Positions 9,574-18,139 of a stretch of 64,000 nucleotides of DNA are shown here, piece after piece. The translations under genes and the position numbers were made by a program. The notes below the pieces were generated by a model. The model was not told the DNA's origin. It made no database searches and worked only from the letters and a program-made list of their open reading frames with translations. This DNA is from Ruminococcus hominis. GTDB lineage: Bacteria > Bacillota > Clostridia > Lachnospirales > Lachnospiraceae. Position 1 is the first letter of the stretch; each line of letters begins with the position of its first letter. The stretch covers positions 992,001-1,056,000 of the forward strand of contig NZ_JACOPE010000001.1 of the NCBI RefSeq assembly GCF_014287355.1, given 5' to 3'.

Positions 9574-9602
9574 TTGACAAACAAAAAAAGCAGTGGTATT
9601 GT
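9574..9602 (+). promoter_or_regulatory. clpB promoter
   Basis: TTGACA at 9574-9579, a 17-base spacer and TATTGT at 9597-9602, nine bases downstream of the CIRCE-like site. The roughly 95-base leader contains a TGGTAG...CTACCA hairpin (about 9633-9665). Confidence 0.7.
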
Positions 9603-9702
9603 TATAGAGTAAATAGAACAAGAAAGATTCGTGGTAGCTTTTAGAACGCTTTTAAAAACTACCATTTAGCAACCATTTTTTATAAAAAAGGGGGTTTGTA
9701 TT

Positions 9703-12300
9703 ATGAACATTAATAAATTTACACAGAATTCATTGCAGGCAGTTCAGTCTTGTGAGAAGGTTGCCTATGATTATGGCAATCAGGAGATCGCACAGGAACA
9801 TTTACTCTATGCACTGCTCACACAGGATGACAGCCTGATTTTAAAATTATTAGAGAAGATGAACATTCAGGGCACATTGTTTATCAATCGTGTAGAAGAA
9901 GCAATCAATAAAAGACCAAAGGTGCAAGGTGGTCAGGTGTTTGTCGGACAGGATTTGAATAATGTATTGATCCATGCAGAAGACGAAGCCAAACAGATGG
10001 GAGACGAATACGTTTCAGTTGAGCATTTGTTCCTCGCATTGTTAAAACACGCAAGTAGAGAGATGAAAGCACTGTTTCGAGAATTCGGAATCGACCGCAA
10101 TTCATTTCTCCAGGCATTGTCCAGTGTCAGAGGTAATCAGAAAGTGACAAGTGATAATCCGGAGGCAACCTACGATGCACTTGCAAAATATGGCACCGAC
10201 TTGGTTGAGCGTGCAAGAGAGCAGAAGTTAGATCCGGTTATCGGACGAGATGCTGAGATTCGTAATGTAATCCGAATCCTTTCACGTAAGACAAAGAACA
10301 ATCCGGTTCTGATCGGTGAACCTGGTGTCGGTAAAACGGCAGCAGTAGAAGGCCTTGCACAGCGAATTGTAAGAGGAGATGTGCCGGAAGGACTGAAAGA
10401 TAAGATTATTTTCGCACTGGATATGGGGGCACTCGTAGCAGGAGCAAAGTATCGTGGTGAATTCGAAGAACGTCTGAAAGCCGTATTGGAAGAAGTAAAG
10501 AACAGCGAAGGCAAGATCATTCTCTTCATCGATGAGCTGCATACAATTGTTGGAGCTGGTAAGACAGAAGGCTCTATGGATGCCGGAAATATGCTCAAGC
10601 CAATGCTTGCACGAGGCGAGTTACATTGTATCGGCGCTACAACTCTGGACGAATATAGAAAATACATCGAGAAAGATGCAGCACTTGAGAGACGTTTCCA
10701 GCCAGTTTTAGTAGATGAACCAAGCGTAGAAGATGCCATTTCCATCCTTCGTGGACTGAAAGAGCGTTATGAAGTATACCATGGCGTTAAAATCACAGAC
10801 GGAGCACTTGTGGCAGCGGCAACATTGTCCAACCGATATATATCAGACCGTTTCCTTCCGGATAAAGCAATCGACCTTGTCGATGAAGCATGTGCATTAA
10901 TCAAGACAGAATTAGATTCCATGCCGGCTGAGATGGATGAACTGCGAAGAAAGATCATGCAGCTTGAGATCGAAGAAGCAGCACTTAAAAAAGAAGAAGA
11001 CAGATTAAGTAAAGAAAGACTGGAACATTTACAGCAAGAACTTGCAGAACTCAGAGAACAATATTCAAAACAGAAAGCACAGTGGGATAATGAAAAACAT
11101 TCCGTAGAACGTGTCCAGAAAATCCGTGAAGAGATCGAACAGATTAATAACGATATCCAAAAAGCACAGCGCTCATACGATCTGGAAAAAGCAGCCGAGC
11201 TGCAGTATGGAAAACTTCCACAGCTTCAAAAACAATTAGAAGAAGAGGAAGCACATATCAAAGAGAAAGACTTACGTCTGGTACATGAAAGTGTTACAGA
11301 TAATGAAATTGCCAGAATCATTTCCAGATGGACAGGAATTCCGGTAGCAAAACTCAACGAGAGCGAGCGTAGCAAGACCCTTCATCTCGACGAAGAACTG
11401 CATAAACGTGTTATTGGACAAGATGAAGGTGTAACAAAAGTTACAGAAGCTATCATCCGTTCCAAAGCAGGAATCAAAGATCCATCCAAACCAATCGGTT
11501 CATTCCTATTCTTAGGACCAACCGGTGTAGGTAAGACAGAACTTGCGAAAGCTCTCGCAGAAAGCCTATTTGATGATGAAAATAACATGGTTCGTATCGA
11601 TATGAGTGAATACATGGAGAAATATTCCGTGAGCCGTCTTATTGGAGCACCTCCGGGATATGTCGGATATGATGAGGGCGGTCAGTTGACAGAGGCAGTG
11701 CGCAGAAAACCATACTCAGTTGTACTGTTCGATGAGATTGAAAAAGCACATCCAGATGTATTCAACGTACTTTTGCAAGTACTGGATGATGGCCGTATTA
11801 CAGATTCACAAGGCCGTACAGTAGACTTTAAAAATACAATCTTGATTATGACATCCAATATTGGATCATCCTACTTGCTGGATGGAATTCAGGATAACGG
11901 CGAAATCAAACCAGAAAATCAAGAAATGGTAATGCAAGATTTAAGAGCACATTTCAGACCAGAGTTTCTGAATCGTCTCGATGAGATTATCATGTTCAAA
12001 CCATTGACAAAAGAAAACATCGGCTCAATTGTAGATTTAATGATCGCAGATGTAAACAAGAGACTGGAAGATAAAGAAATCTCCATCGAATTGACACCAG
12101 AAGCAAAAAGCTTCGTTATAGATGGCGGTTACGATCCAACTTACGGTGCAAGACCACTCAAACGATATCTGCAGAAACACGTTGATACATTAGCTGCAAA
12201 ACTGATCCTCGAAGGAAATGTCGGAACAGGCGATGTGATCTTATTACAGGTTGAAGATGGCAAACTTGTAGCGAAGATAAAAGGTCGAAGTGATATTTAA
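9703..12300 (+). CDS. clpB: ATP-dependent disaggregase ClpB (Hsp100)
   Basis: Hexameric chaperone that threads aggregated proteins together with DnaK. 865 residues, the family's usual length. N-terminal Clp repeats (1-145); NBD1 with Walker A GEPGVGKT (about 205-212) and Walker B LFIDELH; a long coiled-coil M-domain (about 395-530) that distinguishes ClpB from ClpC; NBD2 with Walker A GPTGVGKT (about 605-612) and [13 protein letters not shown]; and a C-terminal domain. GGGGG precedes the ATG. Single gene between terminators, under the CIRCE-like operator. No CtsR box was recognised. Confidence 0.97.
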   Translation: MNINKFTQNSLQAVQSCEKVAYDYGNQEIAQEHLLYALLTQDDSLILKLLEKMNIQGTLFINRVEEAINKRPKVQGGQVFVGQDLNNVLIHAEDEAKQMGDEYVSVEHLFLALLKHASREMKALFREFGIDRNSFLQALSSVRGNQKVTSDNPEATYDALAKYGTDLVERAREQKLDPVIGRDAEIRNVIRILSRKTKNNPVLIGEPGVGKTAAVEGLAQRIVRGDVPEGLKDKIIFALDMGALVAGAKYRGEFEERLKAVLEEVKNSEGKIILFIDELHTIVGAGKTEGSMDAGNMLKPMLARGELHCIGATTLDEYRKYIEKDAALERRFQPVLVDEPSVEDAISILRGLKERYEVYHGVKITDGALVAAATLSNRYISDRFLPDKAIDLVDEACALIKTELDSMPAEMDELRRKIMQLEIEEAALKKEEDRLSKERLEHLQQELAELREQYSKQKAQWDNEKHSVERVQKIREEIEQINNDIQKAQRSYDLEKAAELQYGKLPQLQKQLEEEEAHIKEKDLRLVHESVTDNEIARIISRWTGIPVAKLNESERSKTLHLDEELHKRVIGQDEGVTKVTEAIIRSKAGIKDPSKPIGSFLFLGPTGVGKTELAKALAESLFDDENNMVRIDMSEYMEKYSVSRLIGAPPGYVGYDEGGQLTEAVRRKPYSVVLFDEIEKAHPDVFNVLLQVLDDGRITDSQGRTVDFKNTILIMTSNIGSSYLLDGIQDNGEIKPENQEMVMQDLRAHFRPEFLNRLDEIIMFKPLTKENIGSIVDLMIADVNKRLEDKEISIELTPEAKSFVIDGGYDPTYGARPLKRYLQKHVDTLAAKLILEGNVGTGDVILLQVEDGKLVAKIKGRSDI

Positions 12301-12322
12301 TAAAGAGAATAAGTAATATTAG

Positions 12323-12357
12323 ATGGCAGACTGTGCGAGCAGTCTGCCATTGTTTCG
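12323..12357 (+). terminator. Rho-independent terminator after clpB
   Basis: ATGGCAGACTG-TGCGAG-CAGTCTGCCAT hairpin (11-bp stem) followed by a T-rich run. Confidence 0.85.
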
Positions 12358-12435
12358 TAGAAAAGGAGCCGGTTGGGGACGGGGTTTTCTGGCTCTTTTC
12401 GGAGCCGGTTAGAAGGTTAGGATTCTACTACTTGA

Positions 12436-12482
12436 CTCAACAGAATATCCCAGTTTTGCAGATACCACAACATCAAAAAATA
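12436..12482 (+). repeat. Diverged single copy of the 52-bp intergenic repeat
   Basis: CAACAG-AATATCCCA, TTGCAGATACC and CATCAAAAAA follow in the same order and spacing as in the array at 15345-15475. About 75-80% similar by eye. The preceding 12358-12420 holds only a twice-repeated GGAGCCGGTT word. Confidence 0.6.
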
Positions 12483-12496
12483 ACACAGAAGTTATC

Positions 12497-12525
12497 TTTA
12501 CAACACTCCAAACTCATGCTATGAT
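12497..12525 (+). promoter_or_regulatory. Promoter of the Rpn-like gene
   Basis: TTTACA (12497-12502), a 17-base spacer and TATGAT (12520-12525). The transcript would start near 12532 and carry a leader with a TCGGAGAA/TTCTCCGA hairpin and the conserved 56-base block. Confidence 0.6.
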
Positions 12526-12567
12526 AACCATATCTTCGGAGAACTTCTTTTCTCCGAATACATCTAT

Positions 12568-12623
12568 AGCCGTAAGGCTCTCATCTCGGGTTTCAATTTC
12601 AGAAACAAAATCCGATATGAAAA
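12568..12623 (+). repeat. 56-bp inverted repeat, left copy
   Basis: Runs from AGCCGTAAGGCT (a small hairpin) to TCCGATATGAAAA. The reverse complement is at 14951-15006 with 53 of 56 positions identical. The copies flank the two Rpn-type genes and each lies upstream of one of them; weaker similarity extends outward for about 35 bp. Confidence 0.85.
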
Positions 12624-12656
12624 ACAACAAAATATTAAAAATGGAGGAAAATGCCT

Positions 12657-13820
12657 ATGACAAACAAACTGCAACAGTATTTCCCTATGATTCGGACGAA
12701 AGAACAACTAATGACCGAGATAGAGGAAAAACCAAAACTAAAATCAATTTTCTATAGTTGGAAAGAAGAAGCAAGACAAGATTTTATCAACTTCTGTACC
12801 GGTGCACGTGGTGTAAAGATGATGTATGATTTTATAAGTAAAGAAATTCTAAATCCGGAAATATATCGTGAGCGGGTAAATGAATTTTTATCATTACTTT
12901 TAAATCAAAAAGTAAAAATATTGGAAGTGTTACCAAATGATGGGACAAGACTTGCGGATGAGTCAACTTTATTAATCATGGACATTGTCGTTGAATTAGA
13001 AGATGGAAGTATTGTAAACTTAGAAATTCAAAAAATAGGATATATGTTTCCAGGAGAACGAAGTGCCTGCTATTCAGCCGATTTGTTGTTACGACAATAT
13101 AAGCGTGTAAAACAGAAAGCAGAAAAGAAACTTGATTCTCATACAAAAATGTCATATAAAGATATAAAAGATGTCTACACCATTGTTCTATTTCAGCAAA
13201 GCCCACAAGAATTAAAAAAATTCAAAGACGTATATATGCATCGCTTTAAGCAAGAATCTGATACAGGGGCAAAGATGAATCTTCTACAAAAATATCTCTT
13301 CGTAACGCTTGACAACTTCAATAAAATTAAGCACAATAATGACAAGACAATAAAACTAGACAATCGTCTTGAGGCATGGTTAGCATTTCTGAGTATGGAT
13401 GCTCCGGAAGATATTGTGCAGATATTAGAGCAATATTCCGATTTCAAAGCACTTTACAATCAAGTGTATGACATTTGCCTCAACATAGAAGAGGTGATGG
13501 GAATGTTTTCAAAAGAATTATTAGAACTAGATCGCAATACAGTAGAATTGATGATTGATGAGATGCAGAAGCAAGCTGATAATTTAAGAACTCAGAATGA
13601 AAATATGACACGTGAGAACGAAAAATTGGGACTTGCGAATGAAAATTTGGTGTTTGAGAACGAAAGCATAAAAAGCGAGAATGAAAGTATAAAAAGCGAG
13701 AACGAAAGCATAAAAAACGAAAACGAAAGAATAAAAAATGAAAACAAAGAAATAAGAGCCATGATGGAAGAATTGAAACGGCAAAATGAAGAAATCCTAA
13801 AATCGTTAGGAAAGAAGTAA
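12657..13820 (+). CDS. PD-(D/E)XK nuclease-family (Rpn/transposase-like) protein with heptad-repeat tail
   Basis: Rpn/PDDEXK-family protein of the kind common in Lachnospiraceae. The N-terminal 260 residues hold the nuclease core: an STLLIMDIVVE strand with the acidic residue, then VNLEIQK, the E-x-Q variant of the E-x-K motif. The C-terminal 100 residues are a coiled coil, including several near-perfect 7-residue repeats of the form SENESIK, encoded by 21-bp DNA repeats (about 13660-13740). Start placed at 12657, nine bases after GGAGG; an ATG six bases earlier is too close. Convergent with a second Rpn-like gene. Activity is not provable from sequence. Confidence 0.75.
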   Translation: MTNKLQQYFPMIRTKEQLMTEIEEKPKLKSIFYSWKEEARQDFINFCTGARGVKMMYDFISKEILNPEIYRERVNEFLSLLLNQKVKILEVLPNDGTRLADESTLLIMDIVVELEDGSIVNLEIQKIGYMFPGERSACYSADLLLRQYKRVKQKAEKKLDSHTKMSYKDIKDVYTIVLFQQSPQELKKFKDVYMHRFKQESDTGAKMNLLQKYLFVTLDNFNKIKHNNDKTIKLDNRLEAWLAFLSMDAPEDIVQILEQYSDFKALYNQVYDICLNIEEVMGMFSKELLELDRNTVELMIDEMQKQADNLRTQNENMTRENEKLGLANENLVFENESIKSENESIKSENESIKNENERIKNENKEIRAMMEELKRQNEEILKSLGKK

Positions 13821-13857
13821 ATCTCTCTTCCCTTCCATTTACGACGACATACCACAA

Positions 13858-13943
13858 AAATACCAAGCGACTATGCAATCTGGCGAATTGAAATCGGGCT
13901 TGCCCGACGAAGCTGAGCAAGAGAGCATAGTCGCTTGGTATTT
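13858..13943. terminator. Long palindrome between convergent Rpn-like genes
   Basis: Perfect 19-bp arms (AAATACCAAGCGACTATGC at 13858-13876; complement at 13925-13943), with a GGGC-TTG-CCCG-type hairpin inside. Placed to terminate both genes, though longer than ordinary terminators and without a clean U-tract. Confidence 0.6.
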
Positions 13944-13976
13944 AGTGCAGTTTCGTCGAGCTTTGGCTAAACCACA

Positions 13977-14825
13977 TCACTTATCCAATACTTTATTAAT
14001 CTGTTCCACAGGTAAATTCAAAAGTTCAGCAAGCTTATCAACATCAGTGATCGACTTAGATAAAGTTCTGATAAATTCTCCGGTCACCTCCTCTGTCACT
14101 CGCTTCGTCACCAGAGCTTCCTGTTCTTGGAATTCCTCTGCCATTAATTCTTTCAACGCTTCGCACATAGTTTCTTTAACCTCCTTTACTGCATCCCAGT
14201 TCGCCCGGGTAATAACTTCCATTGCAGCTTGATATAATTTCGATGATTTTTTTGTCTCATATTCCTTGAGAAGTGTTTTGATTTCCTCAGGCTCAGACAT
14301 GTTATTGCGCAAACTCTGCAACCAGAGATTTTCTTTCGAATCCAATTCCTTCGTCACCAAAAGCTGCATCGGAAAAGCATCTCCGGTAATATAATAGATT
14401 CCAGCTTCTACATGGCTAATATTCAGTCCACGAAATTCCTTCAAATGTTGAACCATTCTTCTCGGAAAATGATTACAAATGAAAGTGATAGTCAATTCAT
14501 CGGGTGGAATCTCGCAAATTTTATCTGTGTCGGACTGATAAAAACAACAGTATCCGTATACTTTGTAAAAATCGTTGATTGTTAGATTATCATCAGGACT
14601 TTTGTATTCGATGATATTGTATCGTCTAAAAATCCTACCAATATTTTTGTGAATCGCTTCGTTTTCAGCAACCTTGATGATCAATTCATCCATTTGCATA
14701 GGCTTTTTAGAAAGCAAATGCTCCGGCTCAAAGGTGAGTTTTTCAGCTTCGGCTTCAAATTCAATCTGGATCGATGCCTGAAAAGCCGGATGCCATTGAA
14801 TCGTATCTTTTGTACCTTTCTTCAA
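13977..14825 (-). CDS. Rpn-like PD-(D/E)XK-family hypothetical protein
   Basis: 282-residue protein of the hypothetical/Rpn group in Clostridia. Near residue 70 it reads IIEYKSPDD, a plausible E-x-K nuclease core (E and K of PD-(D/E)XK) after an FRRYN segment. The C-terminal region is a predicted helical bundle rich in E/K with EEVTGEF... near the end. AAGGAG lies upstream of the start in a purine-rich stretch. Its upstream region carries the inverted copy of the same 56-bp block found before the facing gene. Function unknown; possible nuclease of a mobile module. Confidence 0.6.
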   Translation of the reverse strand: MKKGTKDTIQWHPAFQASIQIEFEAEAEKLTFEPEHLLSKKPMQMDELIIKVAENEAIHKNIGRIFRRYNIIEYKSPDDNLTINDFYKVYGYCCFYQSDTDKICEIPPDELTITFICNHFPRRMVQHLKEFRGLNISHVEAGIYYITGDAFPMQLLVTKELDSKENLWLQSLRNNMSEPEEIKTLLKEYETKKSSKLYQAAMEVITRANWDAVKEVKETMCEALKELMAEEFQEQEALVTKRVTEEVTGEFIRTLSKSITDVDKLAELLNLPVEQINKVLDK

Positions 14826-14950
14826 TTAAAGTCTCCTTTCATTATAAAGTTTCCAGTTACTTAATGCAATGACAAAGAGACAACAAAAATTATACCACTG
14901 AAGTGAAATAATATAGAAATCCTCGATTATCAACTTGTCAAAAGCATCTC

Positions 14951-15006
14951 TTTTCATATCGGATTATGTTTCAGAAATCGAAACCCGAGATGAGAGCCTT
15001 ACGGCT
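14951..15006 (-). repeat. 56-bp inverted repeat, right copy
   Basis: Reverse complement of 12568-12623 with three mismatches. It lies about 125 bases upstream of the minus-strand Rpn-like gene. Confidence 0.85.
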
Positions 15007-15125
15007 TAGAAAATTCAGAGAAAAGAAATCCCCTGAAGATGTAGTGATACCATATCACGAAATTAATGGTGTGTAAAGTAAGAAGTTTTATGTTTCACAA
15101 TACACAGATTAGTAAGAATTGTGGG

Positions 15126-15335
15126 GAAGTATCTACAAGTCTTAAAATAAGTGAATTGAGGATGTTGTTTTTGGAGCAGAAGCATCTACAAGTCTTGAAA
15201 TAAGTAAATTGAGGATGAAATTTTTTGAGTGGGAAGCATCTTCAAGTTGTAGAATAAGTAGGTTGCAGATGCAATTTTGTAGAAGTGAGTATCTGCAAGT
15301 CATGAAATAAGTAAATTGCAGATGCAATTATACAT
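15126..15335 (+). repeat. Four tandem copies of a 53-54 bp repeat
   Basis: Units begin near 15126, 15179, 15233 and 15286. Each reads (G/C)ATCT-x-CAAGT...AATAAGT...TTGxxGATG, with A/T-rich ends. In the last two units an ATCTGC/GCAGAT pair can close a hairpin. Units are 75-85% alike, and there are no unique spacers, so this is not CRISPR. No gene lies within the array. Confidence 0.8.
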
Positions 15336-15344
15336 GACTGGCAG

Positions 15345-15475
15345 GAAAAAAGCATCCGCAACAGCGAATATCCCACTCTTGCAGATACCGCCGCATCAAA
15401 AAAGCATCTGCGATATCGAATACCCCACTCTTGCAGATACCGCCGCATCTAAAAAGCATCTGCAACAGCGAATAA
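15345..15475 (-). repeat. 2.5 tandem copies of a related 52-bp repeat in the opposite orientation
   Basis: Units AAAAAAGCATC...CCACTCTTGCAGATACCGCCGCATC at 15345-15396 and 15397-15449, then a half unit to 15475. The reverse complement starts GTATCTGCAAG and ends GCAGATGC, matching the frame of the forward array just to the left, so the two arrays face each other. A diverged copy is at 12436. Confidence 0.8.
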
Positions 15476-15524
15476 CCATTCCCCCCACCCACCTCTTGTA
15501 CAAATAAAAAACAACAAATTTTTC

Positions 15525-15537
15525 GGGGGGGGGGGGG
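15525..15537 (+). repeat. 13-G homopolymeric tract
   Basis: Thirteen consecutive G residues, ending two bases before a TTGACA -35 element. In AT-rich DNA this is an unusual, slippage-prone tract. A run of six C lies about 40 bases upstream (15481-15486). Confidence 0.95.
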
Positions 15538-15539
15538 CG

Positions 15540-15568
15540 TTGACATAGGTATATCAAAGTTTTATACT
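15540..15568 (+). promoter_or_regulatory. Candidate distal capsule promoter abutting the G-tract
   Basis: TTGACA (15540-15545), a 17-base spacer and TATACT (15563-15568). A TATAAT lies 6 bases further on but at a 23-base spacing. The leader to cpsB would be about 320 bases. Confidence 0.55.
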
Positions 15569-15792
15569 TATAATGTTTTGTAAACAAATAATTGCAATTT
15601 ATAGTTATACGTAAGATGGAAAAAATGAAAAAATGAAAAGATACAAAAAGCATAACCCAAAAGCGTAAGGAAAAACTTTTCGCTTGTCTTATTTCTAGAG
15701 ACATTTTAATATCAAAATGTTTTGTCTGGATAACACTACCCGATTTGATACGACAGATACTAAAAGGCAAAATAGAATTAGAGTGGAATTTA

Positions 15793-15821
15793 TTGACAAA
15801 TTTCATGAATACCTATAGACT
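15793..15821 (+). promoter_or_regulatory. Candidate proximal capsule promoter
   Basis: TTGACA (15793-15798), a 17-base spacer and TAGACT (15816-15821); TATAGA at 15-base spacing is an alternative -10. About 70 bases upstream of cpsB. Confidence 0.5.
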
Positions 15822-15835
15822 AATATTAGCGTAAT

Positions 15836-15857
15836 AGGTCTTTTTGCGACCTTTTTT
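15836..15857 (+). promoter_or_regulatory. Possible attenuator hairpin before cpsB
   Basis: AGGTC-TTTTTGC-GACC followed by TTTTTT, between the candidate promoters and the cpsB ribosome-binding site. The stem is short (4-5 bp), so termination would be partial at best. Confidence 0.4.
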
Positions 15858-15892
15858 AGCAAATAATTAAGAAAGATGGAGGTCATTTTTGA

Positions 15893-16615
15893 ATGGACAG
15901 ATACATAGATATGCACTGTCACATTTTACCTGGTGTGGACGACGGAGCACAGAATCTGGAAGAGACAAGACAGATGTTGCAGATTGCCTTTAATGAAGGA
16001 ACCCGTTTAATCATTGCAACTCCACATCATCATCCGCGCAGAGGACATAAAAGGCCGGAGATACTTAACGAACAGTTAAGGCTGGTACGGGCAGAAGCAG
16101 CGAAGATTAGTGATAAATTCCGAATTTATCTGGGGACCGAGGTTTTCTTTGGACAGGATGTTCCGGAGAAGATAAACAGGGGAGAGATTCTTACAATGAA
16201 TAAAAGAAACACTGTATTGCTGGAATTTTCTCCATCTGATGGTTATGATTACATACGTCAGGGAGTGCAGCAGGTTCAGATGACCGGGAATCAAGTGATT
16301 ATTGCCCATGCAGAGCGTTATCAATGTCTGCTGGATGATATTGGATACGCAGAAGAATTGTGTGATATGGGCGCAAGCATTCAGGTGAATGCAGGAAGCA
16401 TCATTGGCGATGGCGGTCGCAGAGCCAAGAAGTTTGTGAAAGAATTGATGGATGAAGATATGGTGTTCGGAGTAGGAACCGACGCACATGGAGTACAGAC
16501 ACGTGCTCCGAAGATGAAAAAGGCGGCAGATTACGTCAAGAAAAAATATGGAGAAGAATACATGAGGAGGATTTTCTTCGATAACGCAGCTACGTTATTG
16601 AGAAAGAGAAAGTAG
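15893..16615 (+). CDS. cpsB: CpsB-type PHP tyrosine-protein phosphatase
   Basis: Metal-dependent phosphatase of the PHP superfamily that dephosphorylates the CpsD kinase. 240 residues. Metal ligands are visible: DMHCHILPGVDDGA (residues about 6-19), TPHHHP (about 43-48), a later HAER and the GTDAHG motif (near 195). AGATGGAGG precedes the ATG. First gene of the capsule operon; three bases separate it from cpsC. Works with the next two genes as the Gram-positive phospho-regulatory module of capsule chain length and export. Confidence 0.92.
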   Translation: MDRYIDMHCHILPGVDDGAQNLEETRQMLQIAFNEGTRLIIATPHHHPRRGHKRPEILNEQLRLVRAEAAKISDKFRIYLGTEVFFGQDVPEKINRGEILTMNKRNTVLLEFSPSDGYDYIRQGVQQVQMTGNQVIIAHAERYQCLLDDIGYAEELCDMGASIQVNAGSIIGDGGRRAKKFVKELMDEDMVFGVGTDAHGVQTRAPKMKKAADYVKKKYGEEYMRRIFFDNAATLLRKRK

Positions 16616-16617
16616 TT

Positions 16618-17400
16618 ATGAATCAATACACAAAAAATACAAGAATGAATCCAGAGTCAGATAATGACGAATTAACAATTGACCTGACAGAAGTTATCGG
16701 TGCTTTGTTAAAAAAAGCACACATCATTATTTTGACAGGAATTATCGTAGCTTTGTTGGCATTTATTGGAACAAAGCTTTTTATTACGCCTATGTATACG
16801 GCAGAGACAAAAGTATACGTACTGTCTAAAAGTGAAGGAAGTACTGGGATTTCAGCAACAGATTTACAGGCTGGTTCATATTTAACAAAGGACTACACAG
16901 AGCTGGTAAAGAGCCGTACAGTGATGGAACAGGTTATCGCAGTATTAAACCTGGATGTGAAACCTGAAGAGTTAATGGAGATGATATCAGTTGAATCTGC
17001 AACAGATTCACGAATCCTTACTATTAAAGTAGAAAACGATGATCCAAAACAGGCGAAAGAGATTGCAGATGCAGTTCGCGAAGCTGTTAGCGTACAGATT
17101 ACAGAGATTATGAATGCCGATGCAGTTAATACAGTTGAGAAGGCAGACCTTCCAAGTGCACCATCTTCACCAAATACAATGAAGAATACAATGCTCGGTG
17201 GAATTCTTGGTATCATTCTGGCAATGGGAGTAGTCGTATTAATCTCCATCATGGATGACACAATTAAGACACCAGACGACGTAGAACGTTATCTGGGACT
17301 GAATACATTAACTTCCATTCCAATCGCAGCTGGAACTAAGAAGAATAAAAAAGCGAAAGGATTGTCAGTTCGTCAGTTCACAAAGACGATGAACAGATAA
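16618..17400 (+). CDS. cpsC: CpsC-type Wzz chain-length determinant / kinase activator
   Basis: 260-residue membrane protein with two helices (about residues 37-57 and 192-212) flanking an extracellular Wzz domain. The helix-2 region has the usual proline motif (PSAPSSPNTMKN). The short cytoplasmic tail, rich in K/R, is where the cognate BY-kinase docks. In Gram-positives this adaptor and kinase are separate, as here. 16 bp before cpsD. Confidence 0.9.
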   Translation: MNQYTKNTRMNPESDNDELTIDLTEVIGALLKKAHIIILTGIIVALLAFIGTKLFITPMYTAETKVYVLSKSEGSTGISATDLQAGSYLTKDYTELVKSRTVMEQVIAVLNLDVKPEELMEMISVESATDSRILTIKVENDDPKQAKEIADAVREAVSVQITEIMNADAVNTVEKADLPSAPSSPNTMKNTMLGGILGIILAMGVVVLISIMDDTIKTPDDVERYLGLNTLTSIPIAAGTKKNKKAKGLSVRQFTKTMNR

Positions 17401-17416
17401 CGGAGAGGGGATAAAG

Positions 17417-18139
17417 ATGCAGGAAATAGAATTAAAAGAAATAAAAAGAGATTATCGGAGTAATGAAGCATACAAGTCTCTCCGTACCAACATTGAGTTT
17501 TCAGGAGAGGATAATAAAGTATTGGTGTTTACAAGTTGCACACCAAACGAAGGAAAGAGTACAGTAACAATCGCAGTGGCACATTCACTTGCCGAGGCAG
17601 GTAAGAAAGTACTGTTTATTGATGCTGATTTAAGAAAATCAGTATTAGCAGGACGACATAAAGTAAACGGACAACTGAAAGGACTGTCACATTTCTTATC
17701 AGGACAGACAGAGCTTGGAGAAGTTATGTATCGTGTAAAAGATACAAACATGGTTATGATATTCGCAGGTGTAGTACCGCCAAACCCTGCCGAGCTGTTA
17801 GGAGGCAAACGATTTGAAAGTCTCCTTACAAGTGCAAGAAAAGCCTATGATTATGTAATTATCGATGCACCGCCGTTGGGAAGCGTTATTGATGCAGCGA
17901 TTATAGCAAAACAGAGCGATGCATCAGTGCTTGTAATTTCAGCAAACACAGTCAGTCATAAATTTGCAAAAGTTGTAAAAGAGCAGTTGGAAAAATCAGG
18001 CTGTCCAATCCTTGGAGTAGTATTAAATAAAGTAGATATGGGACAGAATAAGTATTATGGAAAATACTATGGAAAATATTATGGCTCATATGGCGATTAT
18101 GGTCATGAGGAAGAGGGAAAGGCTGAGGAAGAGGCATGA
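17417..18139 (+). CDS. cpsD: CpsD-type bacterial tyrosine autokinase
   Basis: Cytoplasmic BY-kinase. Walker A is atypical for BY-kinases (TPNEGKST, about residues 42-49), Walker A' is LFIDADLRKS and Walker B VIIDAPPLG. The C-terminal tail is a tyrosine cluster (repeats of KYYG followed by SYGDYGH), the trans-phosphorylation site whose state tunes polymerisation. AGAGGGG precedes the start. The stop overlaps the next ATG (ATGA). Confidence 0.93.
   Translation: MQEIELKEIKRDYRSNEAYKSLRTNIEFSGEDNKVLVFTSCTPNEGKSTVTIAVAHSLAEAGKKVLFIDADLRKSVLAGRHKVNGQLKGLSHFLSGQTELGEVMYRVKDTNMVMIFAGVVPPNPAELLGGKRFESLLTSARKAYDYVIIDAPPLGSVIDAAIIAKQSDASVLVISANTVSHKFAKVVKEQLEKSGCPILGVVLNKVDMGQNKYYGKYYGKYYGSYGDYGHEEEGKAEEEA

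Noticed and set aside
10170..10745. 191-codon minus-strand ORF inside clpB
   Set aside because: Antisense shadow of a strongly conserved clpB coding region; low-complexity Ser/Pro-rich translation and no ribosome-binding site.
13480..13920. Minus-strand Phe/Ser-rich ORFs over the heptad-repeat tail
   Set aside because: They are complements of the 21-bp repeats and end inside the palindrome; repeat artefacts.
15126..15475. CRISPR array
   Set aside because: Repeats are contiguous 52-54 bp units without unique spacers, diverge from each other, switch orientation, and no cas gene is nearby.
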